Assembly: GCF_018812025.1 (NCBI RefSeq)
Contig: NC_063045.1
Location: 60,681,839-60,745,838, forward strand
Direction: 5' to 3'
Length of the DNA stretch: 64,000 nt
DNA from: Megalobrama amblycephala
Lineage: Eukaryota > Chordata > Actinopteri > Cypriniformes > Xenocyprididae
Shown: piece by piece, positions 48,801-60,444 of the stretch
Numbering within the stretch: position 1 is the stretch's first letter
How the letters are laid out: each line of letters begins with the position of its first letter
Translations under genes and position numbers: made by a program
The notes under the pieces: generated by a model
The model's input: the letters and a program-made list of their open reading frames with translations, nothing else
Told to the model about the DNA's origin: nothing
Database searches by the model: none

Positions 48801-49020
48801 AGAAAAAAAACACGGTGGTATCGAAAAAATCAATTGGAAAATCAATTTAGGGGTCAAATATTGACCCTTAACCCTCTGGTCCTCTTCAGTTAAAAAATGA
48901 AAATTTTGACGTTTTGAAATTTTACTCTTTTTTTTGCTTCATCAGAATGGGATGACACTTGGTGACTTTTGTTGCATTAGCTATGTGAATTCATGGACAT
49001 GATCTTAAAGGGTCGGGGAA

Positions 49021-49106
<86 letters not shown>

Positions 49107-49500
49107 AAGTAGCGCCGCGACTACAACACAGAGCAAGTTCTTTGCAAATGTGTGAAATAAAATAAAAAATTCAGCCACAAAGCAGTAAAAAAAATGAACG
49201 GCAAGGAAAAGAGGTTACACTCTAAAACATTGAGAGTACAAAACATACACACCCACTCAAACACACACAACACACTATTATACACACACAAACAAACTGG
49301 TGTGGCTGTAACAATATGGTAAAATTGAGCCAAAAGACTGAAATAAAAGGTTGAAATCAGATCAGACCCAGATTTATTAAGCTGTGATAAAACATACCTG
49401 TTACATTTTTGTCGAATTTTGATGTTGTGTAACAAAATGTTCTTCTCTGTTTTCAAGTTTGACTGTAGTAAAATTAAAGCAAAAACTGACACTTGAAATC
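48801..49500. repeat. (CA)n(TA)n microsatellite and flanks
   Basis: A CA run at about 49025-49060 is followed by a TA run to about 49101. The flanks are AT-rich. The minus-strand frame at 49121-49492 has no recognisable features. Confidence 0.6.
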
Positions 49501-51296
49501 AACATTTCAAACCCCAAAAAATCTAAACTTCGACAAAAAGTCTTTGAGAATGTCCAAGTATAAATCCAAAAATGCAACTTAATAAAAATAAGTATTTATA
49601 AGTCACTTTATATAGAACTATATAGGCATCTAGTAGTTACACCACAGCATTACAAAAGTTTTTCTTTTTTTACTCCCACCAGATGTCACTAATCTACCTT
49701 CAAAAATTGAATTTTAAATGTCGTTGTCTTTATTTTAATATGGAATACTGCTTTAATTGAAACATTATTTAAAAAATATATTAGAAAAAAAAATGTGCAT
49801 TGTTTTTTATGGGAAAAAATAGATGGTAAAAATTGTATACATATTGCATAGTATCATAAAATACCCTCAAAATTTGAAATAATACTCAAAAAATATTGTT
49901 GAACAAGAATATATTACATTATTATTGGATATACAGCCTAGTCTCATTCCGGCTCTTTTTAAGTGGTGTGAACGAATTTTCTGCTGACCATACTATTAAA
50001 GTAGACAATTTTATCTCATAAGGTTCCCTGATTTTAGCAAGCGATGGCTTTTAAAGACACAAAGGCAGAGAGAGATGATCATGGAGGAGTGTAAAGCAGT
50101 CTCTGGTGTGTGGGTTATTTGTTATCTAGTGTGGCACACGCTCCAGGGACAGCGCTCAGGGAGCTTTGGCAGACAGCATGCAGTAAATATCACAGTGTGA
50201 AACGAACCATTATAAAGCTACTACAATAGTGCAGATGCAACTAATGGGTGGCATGTTGCTCTATGAGTGATTCCTAAACAGATGAACTGAGAAATTTTAC
50301 AGTTACGCAGTCCTGAGCACTATGTACAGAATGAGTCACAAGGCACTGCATATTAATAAAGTCTGTCAAATTTTATCAGACTAAAACACTAAAGCTCAAT
50401 TCTGAATTAGAAAGCTAATCACTCTATCGCCCTCTTGACAGTAACAGAAGAACGCAAGCTAAGTATGTGCAACTGGACAAATGCATTTCGCATATGCATT
50501 TTTGCATAAGACTGATTGTAGGTGTCGTAAATTGTAAGTCCGTTACCGAACGTCTCTCAAACACACTCTAAGCTCAGTGCTGGTTAATCCTTCATTATTT
50601 TGCTGCGTTGCTTTTGTGTGGTAATTGATTTTCCCAATTAGTGACGGCACAAAAGCATATGCAAAGGTCATTCAAACAAGCTTACGTGGCACATGCATGA
50701 AGAGTGGATGAGCACAATCATGTGAAACCAAGCAGAATAAGGTGGAGCACTCTGACAAGCACTGCCCTTCTTAAACTATTCAGAGCTCAACCGAGTAGAT
50801 CAATTCCACTGACTTCACAACGTAACACCCACAATTCATCTGATGGCATGTAACTGCCTCAATATTTCCTGAAATGTACTTGGGAGAAAAAGAAAAAAAA
50901 CACAAGCTTTTCATCATCCACGTAAACCACTCCGTAGAGAAGCAGGGGACCGGTTCAATAAGAGTTAAATGCAAACATGAAATGTGTGAGCGAGCGTGTT
51001 TCCAAAAGAAAGACTGGGATTATGTGATTTTGGGCTTATCACACAGCAGTGATAAAATGTTTAAAATTCTTTTATTGTCCGCAGACGTTCGGTATGCTCT
51101 CAGTTATTCAGCCATAGAATTCCATTAAAATCTCTCCCTCTACGAAACTCAAAATTATATCCATTTCAGGCACTTGATGCATATGATATTTCATATTATT
51201 TGGATATTTTGGAGTCCAGCCTCTTAGGTGGAAGCAACTTAACATCTAACAAAGAACAGCATAAGATAAAATAATAAAAAATAAATAAATAAATAA
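49500..51296. other. Intronic sequence, no gene seen
   Basis: AT-rich to 49960, then looks more unique at 50000-51150. Short frames only. No splice-consistent exon was recognised. Confidence 0.45.
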
Positions 51297-51900
51297 AGGA
51301 TGCACTAATATGAAAATTTTGTCCGATACCGATAACCGATAATTCTTTATATTTGAAAGCCGATAACTGATATATATTGGCTGATAAATCTGAATAAATT
51401 TTTATATAATTTTTGAGTGCCTGATTACAAAAACAAAAGTCTTTCTCACCATTAAAACACATATCCCAAATCAACATATATCGGCCGATACCGATAACCG
51501 ATAATTATTTATATTTGAAAGCCGATAACCGATATATTGGCCGACAAATCTAAATCTAAATTTTTAAGTAATTTTTGAGAGCCTCATTAGTCTCACCATT
51601 AAAATCCATGTCCCAAGCACGCAATTATGTTATTATTATAATTTTATGTAGCCGATATGACAGACTTGGCTGTACATTGCACTGCATTTTCCTTTTCGAA
51701 GTGATTTCAATCATATTTCAAGCAATTCAAAACCATCAGGATGAACATATGTATCTGAAGTGTCTCAGCTGAAGGAAATAATCCATTATTTATCGGCTTT
51801 AATATATCGGCCAAATTTTCTTATCAGACCGATAACATTAAAAATGAACATTTATCGATACCGATATGGTGTACCGATATATTGTAAATAATTATTTAAT
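51297..51900. repeat. 'ccgataccgataaccgataa' repeat cluster
   Basis: The block ccgataccgataaccgataa occurs at about 51322 and again at 51485. Related inverted words lie at 51790-51890 (gaccgataacattaaaaatg, cgataccgatatggtgtacc). This is a dispersed fish-type repeat with an internal duplication of about 163 bp. Confidence 0.6.
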
Positions 51901-53930
51901 TTGTTAATATTGAGTAACTTGCATGTTACAAACAATATTGCCAGCAAAAGTAGTTTCAAACAAAACCATGGCAGAATTAACTGTAACGCATCTCTAAAAC
52001 GACACAAAAGCATGTGTTTCGTTACTGAATGAATCCGTTTTAGAATGAATCATTTGAATGAATGAGTAAAATACTCACTCAAAGACAATGATTTGTTTTG
52101 CTTCTGAATGAATCATAGTTTTTTGAACGAATCACTGATTAATGATTCAATGACTCATTCAAGAAGTCCCGTAACTTGACAGCATGATTATGTAGTATAT
52201 TATAATATAATATACTATAATATAATATAATAATACACTCACTATTGCCTTTCTTAATTTGAACCCACAACCTCAGCTTCTTTTGGTGAGTCAAAGAAAA
52301 CTTGTTCAAACTGACTTGTCTGTTTCGCAAACAGAGGCAAATGAAGCTTGTCATTGTTCAGTTTCTGTAATTGGGACACATGTTTGCATAATCTTTGCGT
52401 GTTCTGCTTGTGACGTACGTTAATGTTTGCTCCTCATTGCTTAAAACAACATTAGTAGTCCATTTCTATAATACAAAACGAATCAAGCAGTGAATATAAA
52501 GAGTGTAAGTTCATTCCAATAAGGAAGACTGTGTTGTTCTTACCAGCAGGGAGCTTTGACATGTCTTGACCTGACAAATGCTTTAACTGCAACTAATGTA
52601 AAATACTGAACTGCACAGAAAACGTTTCACATGAAACGTCAATGGAAATGCCTTAGGGAAGACGACTGAGATGAGAGATCTGTCTTAAGGCTATAAAACA
52701 CAACCTTAAAGGCTGATCTGAACCCAACCCTGTCATTTCTGAATGCAGAAATACCAGCTGAACAGCATACGGCAGATCACTGGACCATTGATCTCTTCTG
52801 AAAAAAACAGCATGGTGTAGGTGGAAGTGAAAAAATAGGTAAAAGTTTGACGGTTTAAAGCAGCAAACGTACACACACACACACACCCACACATGCTTTC
52901 AGTTCTCACAGAACAATACTGTCTTGCTGTAGGGTCTGAAAGAAATCATATGGTGCTTTCGCAACTCTGTAATTTGATCATAGCAAACAAAAATGCAAAT
53001 TACTTGTCCAAATATTTAGGGAGCATTGTCGGTACATGAACTAAACCAACGCTAAAGGTCTGTTTAATGTCATTTGTCATGTGCTAAGTCCCTGCAGTGC
53101 TTCTTTTATGACCCCTCTGTTTAAGTTGTGACTTAAGGAAACTTAAGTGTGACACTCCTACATGAAACTAGAAACACGGACCTCCGTTGGACTGAATCCC
53201 TGTTCAACGTTCCTGTTACCTCATTTATCACCATCGCAAAGCAGCATGTCAGAGCGATGCCATTATAGACGCCACAGAGCCCTAGTGAGAAGCAAGACAT
53301 TATACCCAAAGCCCGCCGCTGTCAAGTCTGATTCACTGTGCCGCTGTTTTTGCCCCTTTTTTGTTTTTTGGGCTTCCACACCAGAGCCTGCTGTTCATAC
53401 TCGGGTGTTGACGGGCTTCAAAAGCTGGCTGGTGAACACACGAGGCCCGCGGTCACTAAAAAAAGGCTGTGGCTGCACACATAACGTGGAAAACACCCAA
53501 TGTGGAGAGCGAAAATAAACAGTCACATGACGTTTGTGTAGCAAAGGCCTAATTTCCTGGGTGCCAAAAGCTAATACACACGGGAGATGGTAGTGCACAT
53601 CGCGACTTTTTAAATGCTTAGCTTAAATGTGTGATATGAATAAACGGTGCTCATAAACGGCTGTTGAAATAGTATTTTCAATAGAAATGAGGTCCCGGAA
53701 ACAGTATTCACAACTTAAGCGGATGGTGACCTTTATGGAGATTCCAACAGACCACAGTTCTCAGAAGTAAACTTCTATAGTGGTGAACAGAAATCACAAC
53801 AAATATCATTTTTACGTTCTCATTTGCACCCCAAAAATGGCAAATTTGCGCTTACTCCTTCAGCCATTGTAATAGAAGCATTAGCCAGTTTTCTGTAATT
53901 TAAAGCCAAGGAAAACAAGTATAATCTTAT
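51900..53930. other. Intronic sequence, no gene seen
   Basis: 52030-52150 carries gaatgaatcatttgaatgaa words similar to those in the element at 18358. 52500-53600 looks unique. The plus frame of 118 codons at 53162-53518 lacks recognisable features. Confidence 0.4.
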
Positions 53931-53933
53931 AAA

Positions 53934-54450
53934 TGACCTATAATGCCAAGATGTAATATAAGTCTCTGGTGTCTCCAGAATGTGTCTGTGAAGTTTCAGC
54001 TCAAAATCCCCACAGATCATTTATTATAGCTTGTCAAATTCACCCCAATTTGGGTGTGAGCAAAAACACGCCGTTTTTGTGTGTGTCCCTTTAAATGCAA
54101 ATGAGCTGCTGCTCCCCGCCCCCTTTCCAGAAGAGGGCGGAGCTTTAACAGCTCAACAACAACAAAGCTGGAGAATCTCACGCAGCCAAAATGAGGATTG
54201 TCAGTAACAGAGGCGGGGTTTATGTAAATTTTAGGGTTTGTGATGTCACTAACCCAGGAAGAAGCTCGTTGTAGTCCCTACCAGCCGTTTGTTGTAGTCC
54301 TTAAGCAGCGAATTATTTAAAAGAAAATATCTCCCTTTGCATTGAACTTTGAGTGTCATAACTTTGCAGATGCTGTTTATGATCAAACAGCAACATTACA
54401 CACTAACTAAAGTTAAAAAAATCAAATAATAATCAACCACCACTTTAAAC
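53934..54450 (+). mobile_element. 'cctataacgcccc' family, uninterrupted copy
   Basis: It starts gacctataatgccaagatgt and passes gcaaaaacacgccgtttttg without interruption, giving the empty-site reference for the insertion at 13084. It ends near caaccaccactttaaac, which is inverted at the start of the 59094 copy. Confidence 0.75.
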
Positions 54451-54653
54451 AAAATGAAAATATAAACAACCACAATACCCAAAGTATGGCTTTCCATCAG
54501 CACCTTTGCTCATACTACGCTGACACCTGATGACATTTACCTCAAGATTAAGACAAATCCACAGGCAAATATGTGCAACCTCAATGTTTTGGTGTGTAAA
54601 ACAGGCTTGACCTACCAACTGCCTCTAGTGTCATGAAACACAACTACACATAT

Positions 54654-55055
54654 AGTAGTGGCCAAAAGTGATGTCTGGAGGGGAGATTGGCTTTTAATGA
54701 CCCTACTAAACCATCAAAATATTTAAAATATGAGAGAGAAAACAAAACACTAAACTTGATTAAGGTATTTATCTGACAAAACCATTTGGCAAAAGAAGGC
54801 AAACTACAGCTAAAAAATGCACTGACTACGACACAATCAGTTCTTATTTAGTTGGTTCTCTCTTGTTTTTGCATTTGTTCATAATTTCACAGCCTGGGCA
54901 AAAATCATTTGTCATGTTTCATTGCGTTATCACAAATAAATCAATTGACTCCAAGCACAACTATGCAATATGCATACACAATCTTTCTAATAATATTTGA
55001 ATGAAGGATGAAGATGTCAATTTTCCTAGGCCGGACGTCACTGTTGGCCACTACA
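54654..55055 (-). mobile_element. 'gtggccaaaagtgat' TIR element, copy 2
   Basis: The ends tagtagtggccaaaagtgat and cactgttggccactac are inverted. The interior matches 23676-24038 in reverse. Its right end lies only about 49 bp from the donor of the D3 exon. Confidence 0.75.
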
Positions 55056-55105
55056 TTACACTAACTGTCCCGTTTCCATTTTCCAAGCCATTTTTCACCA
55101 CTCAC

Positions 55106-55152
55106 CATATCCAGGAATGCCTTCGGAACGGGAAATTGTTGACGTGCATCAT
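55106..55152 (-). CDS. pde4d: pde4d first coding exon, PDE4D3 isoform
   Basis: On the minus strand two consecutive ATGs at 55152 and 55149 begin MMHVNNFPFRRHSWI followed by TG and the donor gtgagt. With the C at 2097 this gives MMHVNNFPFRRHSWIC then FDVDNG, identical over 16 residues to the mammalian PDE4D3 N-terminus as I remember it. It fixes the gene as pde4d rather than pde4b. RRHS places a PKA consensus serine at residue 13, the known regulatory and anchoring-protein-related site of PDE4D3. The UCR1 serine falls at residue 54 after splicing. The first ATG has A three bases upstream. An in-frame ATG lies 13 codons further upstream (55191), immediately preceded by TAA (see findings). Confidence 0.97.
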
Positions 55153-55420
55153 TTTTTTCTCCCTTCCTGTGTAACTGCGGCCGGTCTTCATTTAAGCAAA
55201 GGTGTGGTTCGGGTTGGCTCCTCTCTCTCAGAAATAAATAACTCTTACGCCGGCCTCGGGATAGCCATAATACACCCTGCTTACATGTCTCCACTGAAAC
55301 GTGCTCCAAGCATCTCAGAAACAAGAAGTCCGCCTGGAGCGATGGAGATTACATCTTCTTAGATGTGTGCTATTCCATAGAAGAGTCTCGAGAAGACACT
55401 TCATCCATTTATAAATGTTG
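55153..55420 (-). promoter_or_regulatory. Probable 5' leader of the PDE4D3 transcript
   Basis: Non-repetitive sequence with GC-rich patches (gaagaccggccgcag, ccgaggccggcgtaag) lies immediately upstream of the D3 ATG. Leader and promoter are expected here. No TATA box was recognised. The right limit is arbitrary. Confidence 0.4.
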
Positions 55421-56130
55421 ACAAGTGTGCGTAAATCAAATTTTAAGGCAACAAAATGGCAAGCATGTTACACTGAAAAACAGTCTCGAGGGTTAAGGGG
55501 TTGTTCCATAGTAGTAGAGCAAAAATAACAAACAAAGAGCAGAACGAGGGTCCTTCCGCTGCCGTTTGTGTGGGATTTGAAACTCACTGTGGTACATCCT
55601 CATCCTGAAGTCTCGACATTAATAACCGTTTGAGGAAAATGCTTCATTTGGACGTCGGAGATGCTTCCCCAAGAATACCCGGAGATGCATGCCGTCCCTT
55701 CTCCAAAATATTCCTGGTGCAAACAGCCCAGATGCCATGGAGAGACGGATGACGGGTCCGATTCGTTCCGATGGGCTTTGTTGTCCTCAGTAAGCCCTGG
55801 AAATATTGGTCCCAAAAAAGAGTAAACGCTCCACTCCTGTCAAACACCGCTATTGATCCTCTTAGTGCGGACAGCTCTGATTAATTCAGTGGTGTTCCTG
55901 AAGGAATGGGTGGAGCAGCCGTAGAGGATGAGATGGAGAAGAGAAAACACACCGAGTGTCACCTCAGGGTTGTCCGCATTCCTGTGTCTTCCCGTCTCAG
56001 CCGTCTGATCATGGATCTCATCAGATTTGGCAGGCAGTGACAGCGGTTAAGGTGCCGCAAGAAACCAATTAATGCGGTGAAAGCAGCACGTGCCAAACCT
56101 CTCGCCAATCACGCAAGCTTTACTCTGTCG
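55421..56130. other. Apparently unique sequence upstream of the D3 exon
   Basis: A minus-strand frame of 71 codons at 55600-55815 is protein-like in places but has no match I recognise, and no donor in a useful phase. It may be promoter-proximal sequence. Confidence 0.35.
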
Positions 56131-56141
56131 CTCTTCCTTAC

Positions 56142-56420
56142 CCGAGGGTTTCTCTTTCTCTCTCCGTCTCCCTCCCTCTCCGGCCAGTATAGCAGTTTCC
56201 CGGTTCTTTTCGCTCTCTGCCTCTCTGCTGCAGCGCCGGCTCTGGGCTGTACAGGGTGTGTGTCTGTGTGTGTGTGTGTGTTTGGGAAAGACTGTGTGAC
56301 TTGTTGTCTGTGTGTGAGCGTCAAGGGGCCCCACAAGGGAAACTCTGACCGGCCGACGACGCAAAGCGCTAAATAAAGCACACGTCTGACAGCTGGAAGA
56401 GCCTGTTTCTGCAGCACGGA
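56142..56420 (-). promoter_or_regulatory. Candidate untranslated first exon/promoter
   Basis: On the minus strand a purine-rich stretch (gagggagggagacggagaga) ends at a good donor-like site, cctcgg followed by gtaagg (56141-56136). It contains no ATG and has a CA-repeat at about 56262-56281. This composition is typical of vertebrate 5' untranslated exons. It could belong to a pde4d transcript starting upstream of the D3 exon. There is no independent support. Confidence 0.3.
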
Positions 56421-57456
56421 ATTAAAGCCGATGATAATGTCTCAAAGGTCAGGAGCAATGACAATGATATGGCAAAATAAATATAAGAGTTATTATATAG
56501 GACAATACAGTCCTACAAACTCGCTCTAAACTAGCTGTAACATAGCCTGGGCTGCTTATAAGGTGCGAGAACAAAACACCACGTTTGAATTGGGAGACGC
56601 CTCATGGGAAAGAAAAATCATAAAGGAGATCTCTTTTATATCTCTAGAGTTTCTTCTCAATGGAACTGATCCTGCAAATCCAGCTTCTCCTGAGAACAAA
56701 ATCTCATGTTTCTCCTATAAAGAGATTTTGATAATTGTGCATCAGAAATCTCAAATATTTCTCCTCAATTTTGGCCAAGATCAAATTATATGAGCTGCGA
56801 TAAACGTTTTCATTCAAACTCGTATTTTATGTCAACGTGTTATACTCATTTGTGTCTATTTTAGTGTTTATTGTATCGTTAGCATTAGTGCATGCTCGTG
56901 ACCCTCAGGGTTCCCCAATGTGCCTGACTGATGCCATTTTAGGACAAAGAGAAATTTGCAAACAGACAACTTTGCAGTGATGCCTGTCTTAAAGAATTAT
57001 GCATGCTGTCCAGCTAAGTACCTTCAATTTTTCTTCTTGTTCAATTTTCCCCTTCGAGTAACCAGGAAAAAAGTGCGCTGACAGATTATTCCCTGTGACA
57101 TAATTCAATTTCACCTCTAAATCTGACTGATGTTTTTATGCAGGGCCTAACACAGCGTAATACCTGGTCATGAATCAAAAATATCTTTCAGGATGGAGAT
57201 GTTAGGAATTACAAAATAGTGACTGATGCCACGTGCGACTAATGGATTTGAATGTCTGTCTTGGTTTGTTCAGGTGTGTGTTGAGTACACATGCACATCT
57301 GAATCGACCACAAAGCTGGACACCAGCGATGCCAATTTACATAAATTCTCATAATCGATCATTGTTTATATTAACGATCAAATTAATCGTTAACTTTAAC
57401 CTCTTAAATAAGAAGCAGGGGGTGCTACAATGTTATAATGTTACTTAACCACTTGC
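56421..57456. other. Intergenic or intronic sequence, no gene seen
   Basis: Mostly unique-looking AT-rich DNA. No exon is recognised on either strand. Confidence 0.4.
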
Positions 57457-57460
57457 TTAA

Positions 57461-59013
57461 CACTCTGAGGTCTAAAAACGCGCCGGCGCGTTTTGCAGGT
57501 TTTTTTTCACATTGCAGCAAAACAGACTTAAAATACTCCGTCATTTTTTGTCATAGAAACATAAGTAATACATCAATTGAAACTATAGAATATCTCCTTT
57601 TATTTGTATACACTCAGAGTAAAAACAAAATGTTGTGCTTTTTGTAAAATAAAGAAAACTAACATGATGCGTGATCTCTCATCTCCCTCTGAACGAAGTC
57701 CAATCTGATAGTTCTCAGAAAATGAAGTGTAACTTAGTGAATACTAATCACAAAAAATTCATACTTATGTCTAACAAAACGTTGAAATGTCAGGTTTTAA
57801 ATCGTGCAAGTCAAATCGAAAACAAACATTCTGTGTTTATGTAATCTGTATGAAAAGAGAGCCATGTCAGAAGTCCGTGATTCAGCTCATTACCCACTAA
57901 TGCGGCCACACCCACGGAGCCAGCGCTATTCACAGGCAAATTCAGAGACAACACATGCATTCATCATCTCAATCGTGTATTTATTGCCTTGAAAATTGTT
58001 TATCTGGATGAAAAAGCCATGGTTAGCGATCTCTGGAAGACATTCAGTAAATTCCTGTTTGTTTTCTTCTATTGATAAGTTTTAAGTGAGTTTTTGTTTC
58101 TTTAGCGCCCTCCGGCTGTAGTATGAATTGGTAAACACCATTCATGGAATATCGTCTTCTTCTTAGGTGAATTTGTGGACTAAAATGCACAGAGCGCCCT
58201 CCGGCTGCAGTATGAATTGCAAACACCAGCGCTCATAGAGATAACAATGAATATTAAATAAAAAATAACTCCTCTGTATAGAAAATTGACATAAACATAT
58301 GAGAATCCTATATTTCTCCAAATGTGCATGCTTTTAAACTAAAAGCCTATATTCAGACTCTTTGCATCACAGAAATACATTATATTTTAAAGTATAATAT
58401 AAAACCATTATTTTATATTGTAATAAAATTTTTCTGTATGTTTCATATACCATGATGAGCTTGAGACATCACAGAAGTTTTTTTTCACAGCCTACCTGAC
58501 TGAAATGCCTCATTAATATGCAAGTCTTTTCAGGTCATTACTATTCAATTCTTTTGTCTTCACAGGTGAGAATGAGCCATTATTCATGGAGATTCACGCC
58601 TCCTCGCATACCGTGTTTCTTGGCAAAAAGTGTCTTACAAAAACTAAATCAGTATATTGTTATAAATGAAAGAGTAGTCAGCATAATTTTTACATAATTT
58701 TGAAGCAAAAACTCTAGTCTACAACCTTCAATACCCAAAAGTCTTGTGAACACAGATTTAATATACTTTTATTGGCCTTATATCAGTGACTTAAGTTTTT
58801 TGTTTTTTCAGTAACCACGCATAAACGTTATTCCTTCAAAAACACAAACATGTACACACATGTTCCTCACATATTATGGTAGCCTAGTTTGTGCTGAATA
58901 CAGTGTAATGACACTTGTGTCATTAATATGTTTATGAACAACTGAAAAAAGCACAAATGTCAGGGCATGTCAAAACTTCTCCAGGCCCCAAATCAGCCTC
59001 AGACTCCAGAGGG
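57461..59013 (+). mobile_element. TTAA-flanked piggyBac-like element, copy C
   Basis: TTAA lies at 57457-57460 and 59014-59017. The termini cactctgaggtct and agactccagaggg are inverted, with cgcgccggcgcg just inside the left end. The 1553-bp element is collinear with copy A but has about 100 bp extra (for example caacacatgcattcatcatc near 57950). No transposase frame remains. Confidence 0.88.
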
Positions 59014-59093
59014 TTAACCATCACCAAACTGATGTCGTTTTAAAGCTTAGACGCTTATCTTTACAGTGAATATAGGGAATATGACCATTACTT

Positions 59094-59710
59094 AAAGGGG
59101 TGGTTGATTGTGACATCACTAACCCTAAAATTTGCATAAACCCCGCCCCTGAGAACACACATCAAAGGGGGCAGGGCCATGTTGAGCTGCTTTAGAGAAG
59201 AGGAAGAGTTGTTGTAGTAGAGTGTTGTTCATGCCGTCATTTTACGCCGGACTGCTTCACAAACGAGGATCAATTCAACACAAAAGATGAACATGACGGC
59301 ACATGCTAGTGGATGAGTTGATCAACTCCAAAGCAACTACATAAATTTATCCACTAACCATTCAGAAACGTCTAAAAATTGTAACTTCTTCCTGAGTATC
59401 TCCATCAGTGTCAGCTCCGGTTTGAACAATGTAAGGCTGAACACTTTCGTCATTTTGGCTGCGTGAGATTCTCCAGCTTTGATGTTGTTGAGCTGTTAAA
59501 GCTCCGCCCTCTTCTGGAAAGGGGGCAGGAGCAGCAGCTCATTTGCATTTAAAGGGACACACACAAAAATGGCGTGTTTTTGCTCACACCCAAATTTGAC
59601 AAGCTATAATAAATGATCTGTGGGATATTTTGAGCTGAAACTTCACACACACATTCTAGAGACACCAGAGACTTATATTACATCTTGTAAAAGGGGCGTT
59701 ATAGGTCCCC
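59094..59710 (-). mobile_element. 'cctataacgcccc' family, reverse full-length copy
   Basis: It runs from taaaggggtggttgattg to aaaaggggcgttataggtcc, in reverse orientation to the copies at 12938 and 53934. It includes both halves of the family sequence plus a segment with cgccggactgcttcacaaac. It is non-coding. Confidence 0.75.
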
Positions 59711-60295
59711 GTTAACAAGTGCTTTTAATTTGCTGACATATTAGAAGTGCACTCTTCCATAGTGCAAAAAAACAATGAACGTTTTGGTTTGTAACTTTGC
59801 GCAACATCAGTAAACCATAGTAGATCACATCTTTATTTAGAGCAGGTGGTCTCGAACGAGCCCAAACACAACATAAGACTGAATGACATTGACATGATGC
59901 TTTGCCAAAGCAATAGCACTTCCAGGATTTGATGCGATGCGATCATGATGCAGTGTTTGAAACGTCATTTGATAGTTCAACCAATGGAAACTGGATCTCG
60001 GGTGTGGTGGGTAAGTATAGAGAGAAGGGACGATGTGTAGAGACCAATCAGACACTGTTTTACTGGTGGAGCGTGCTTGGATTGGAACGATCGCTCAGAT
60101 TGACAGGTCTTGATTCACAGCTGAAACATCATCACTCATCAACCAGGATTTTATTACTTGTTTATTTCATGTATTTTTATTGTGGCTTTTACACAAGTAT
60201 AAATAGTTCCTATGTAGAGTAAAATCACTTGTTTGGAGGGTTTTTTGGACCCTTGGTTAATTATGTTTTGAAATAAACAGTTTGCCTACCTAATC
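59711..60295. other. Intergenic or intronic sequence, no gene seen
   Basis: No recognisable element or exon. A short frame on the plus strand (59929-60222) has no features. Confidence 0.4.
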
Positions 60296-60297
60296 CA

Positions 60298-60298
60298 T

Positions 60299-60362
<64 letters not shown>

Positions 60363-60383
60363 TAGATAGATAGATAGACAGAC

Positions 60384-60444
<61 letters not shown>
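60298..60444. repeat. GATA/GACA tetranucleotide array
   Basis: Runs of gata, then gaca, then mixed, then gata. The array resumes at 61431-61446, where it has been split by the transposon listed next. Confidence 0.95.

Noticed and set aside
55061..55324. 87-codon minus-strand frame over the D3 exon
   Set aside because: It is a different frame from the real D3 coding sequence and runs across its donor.
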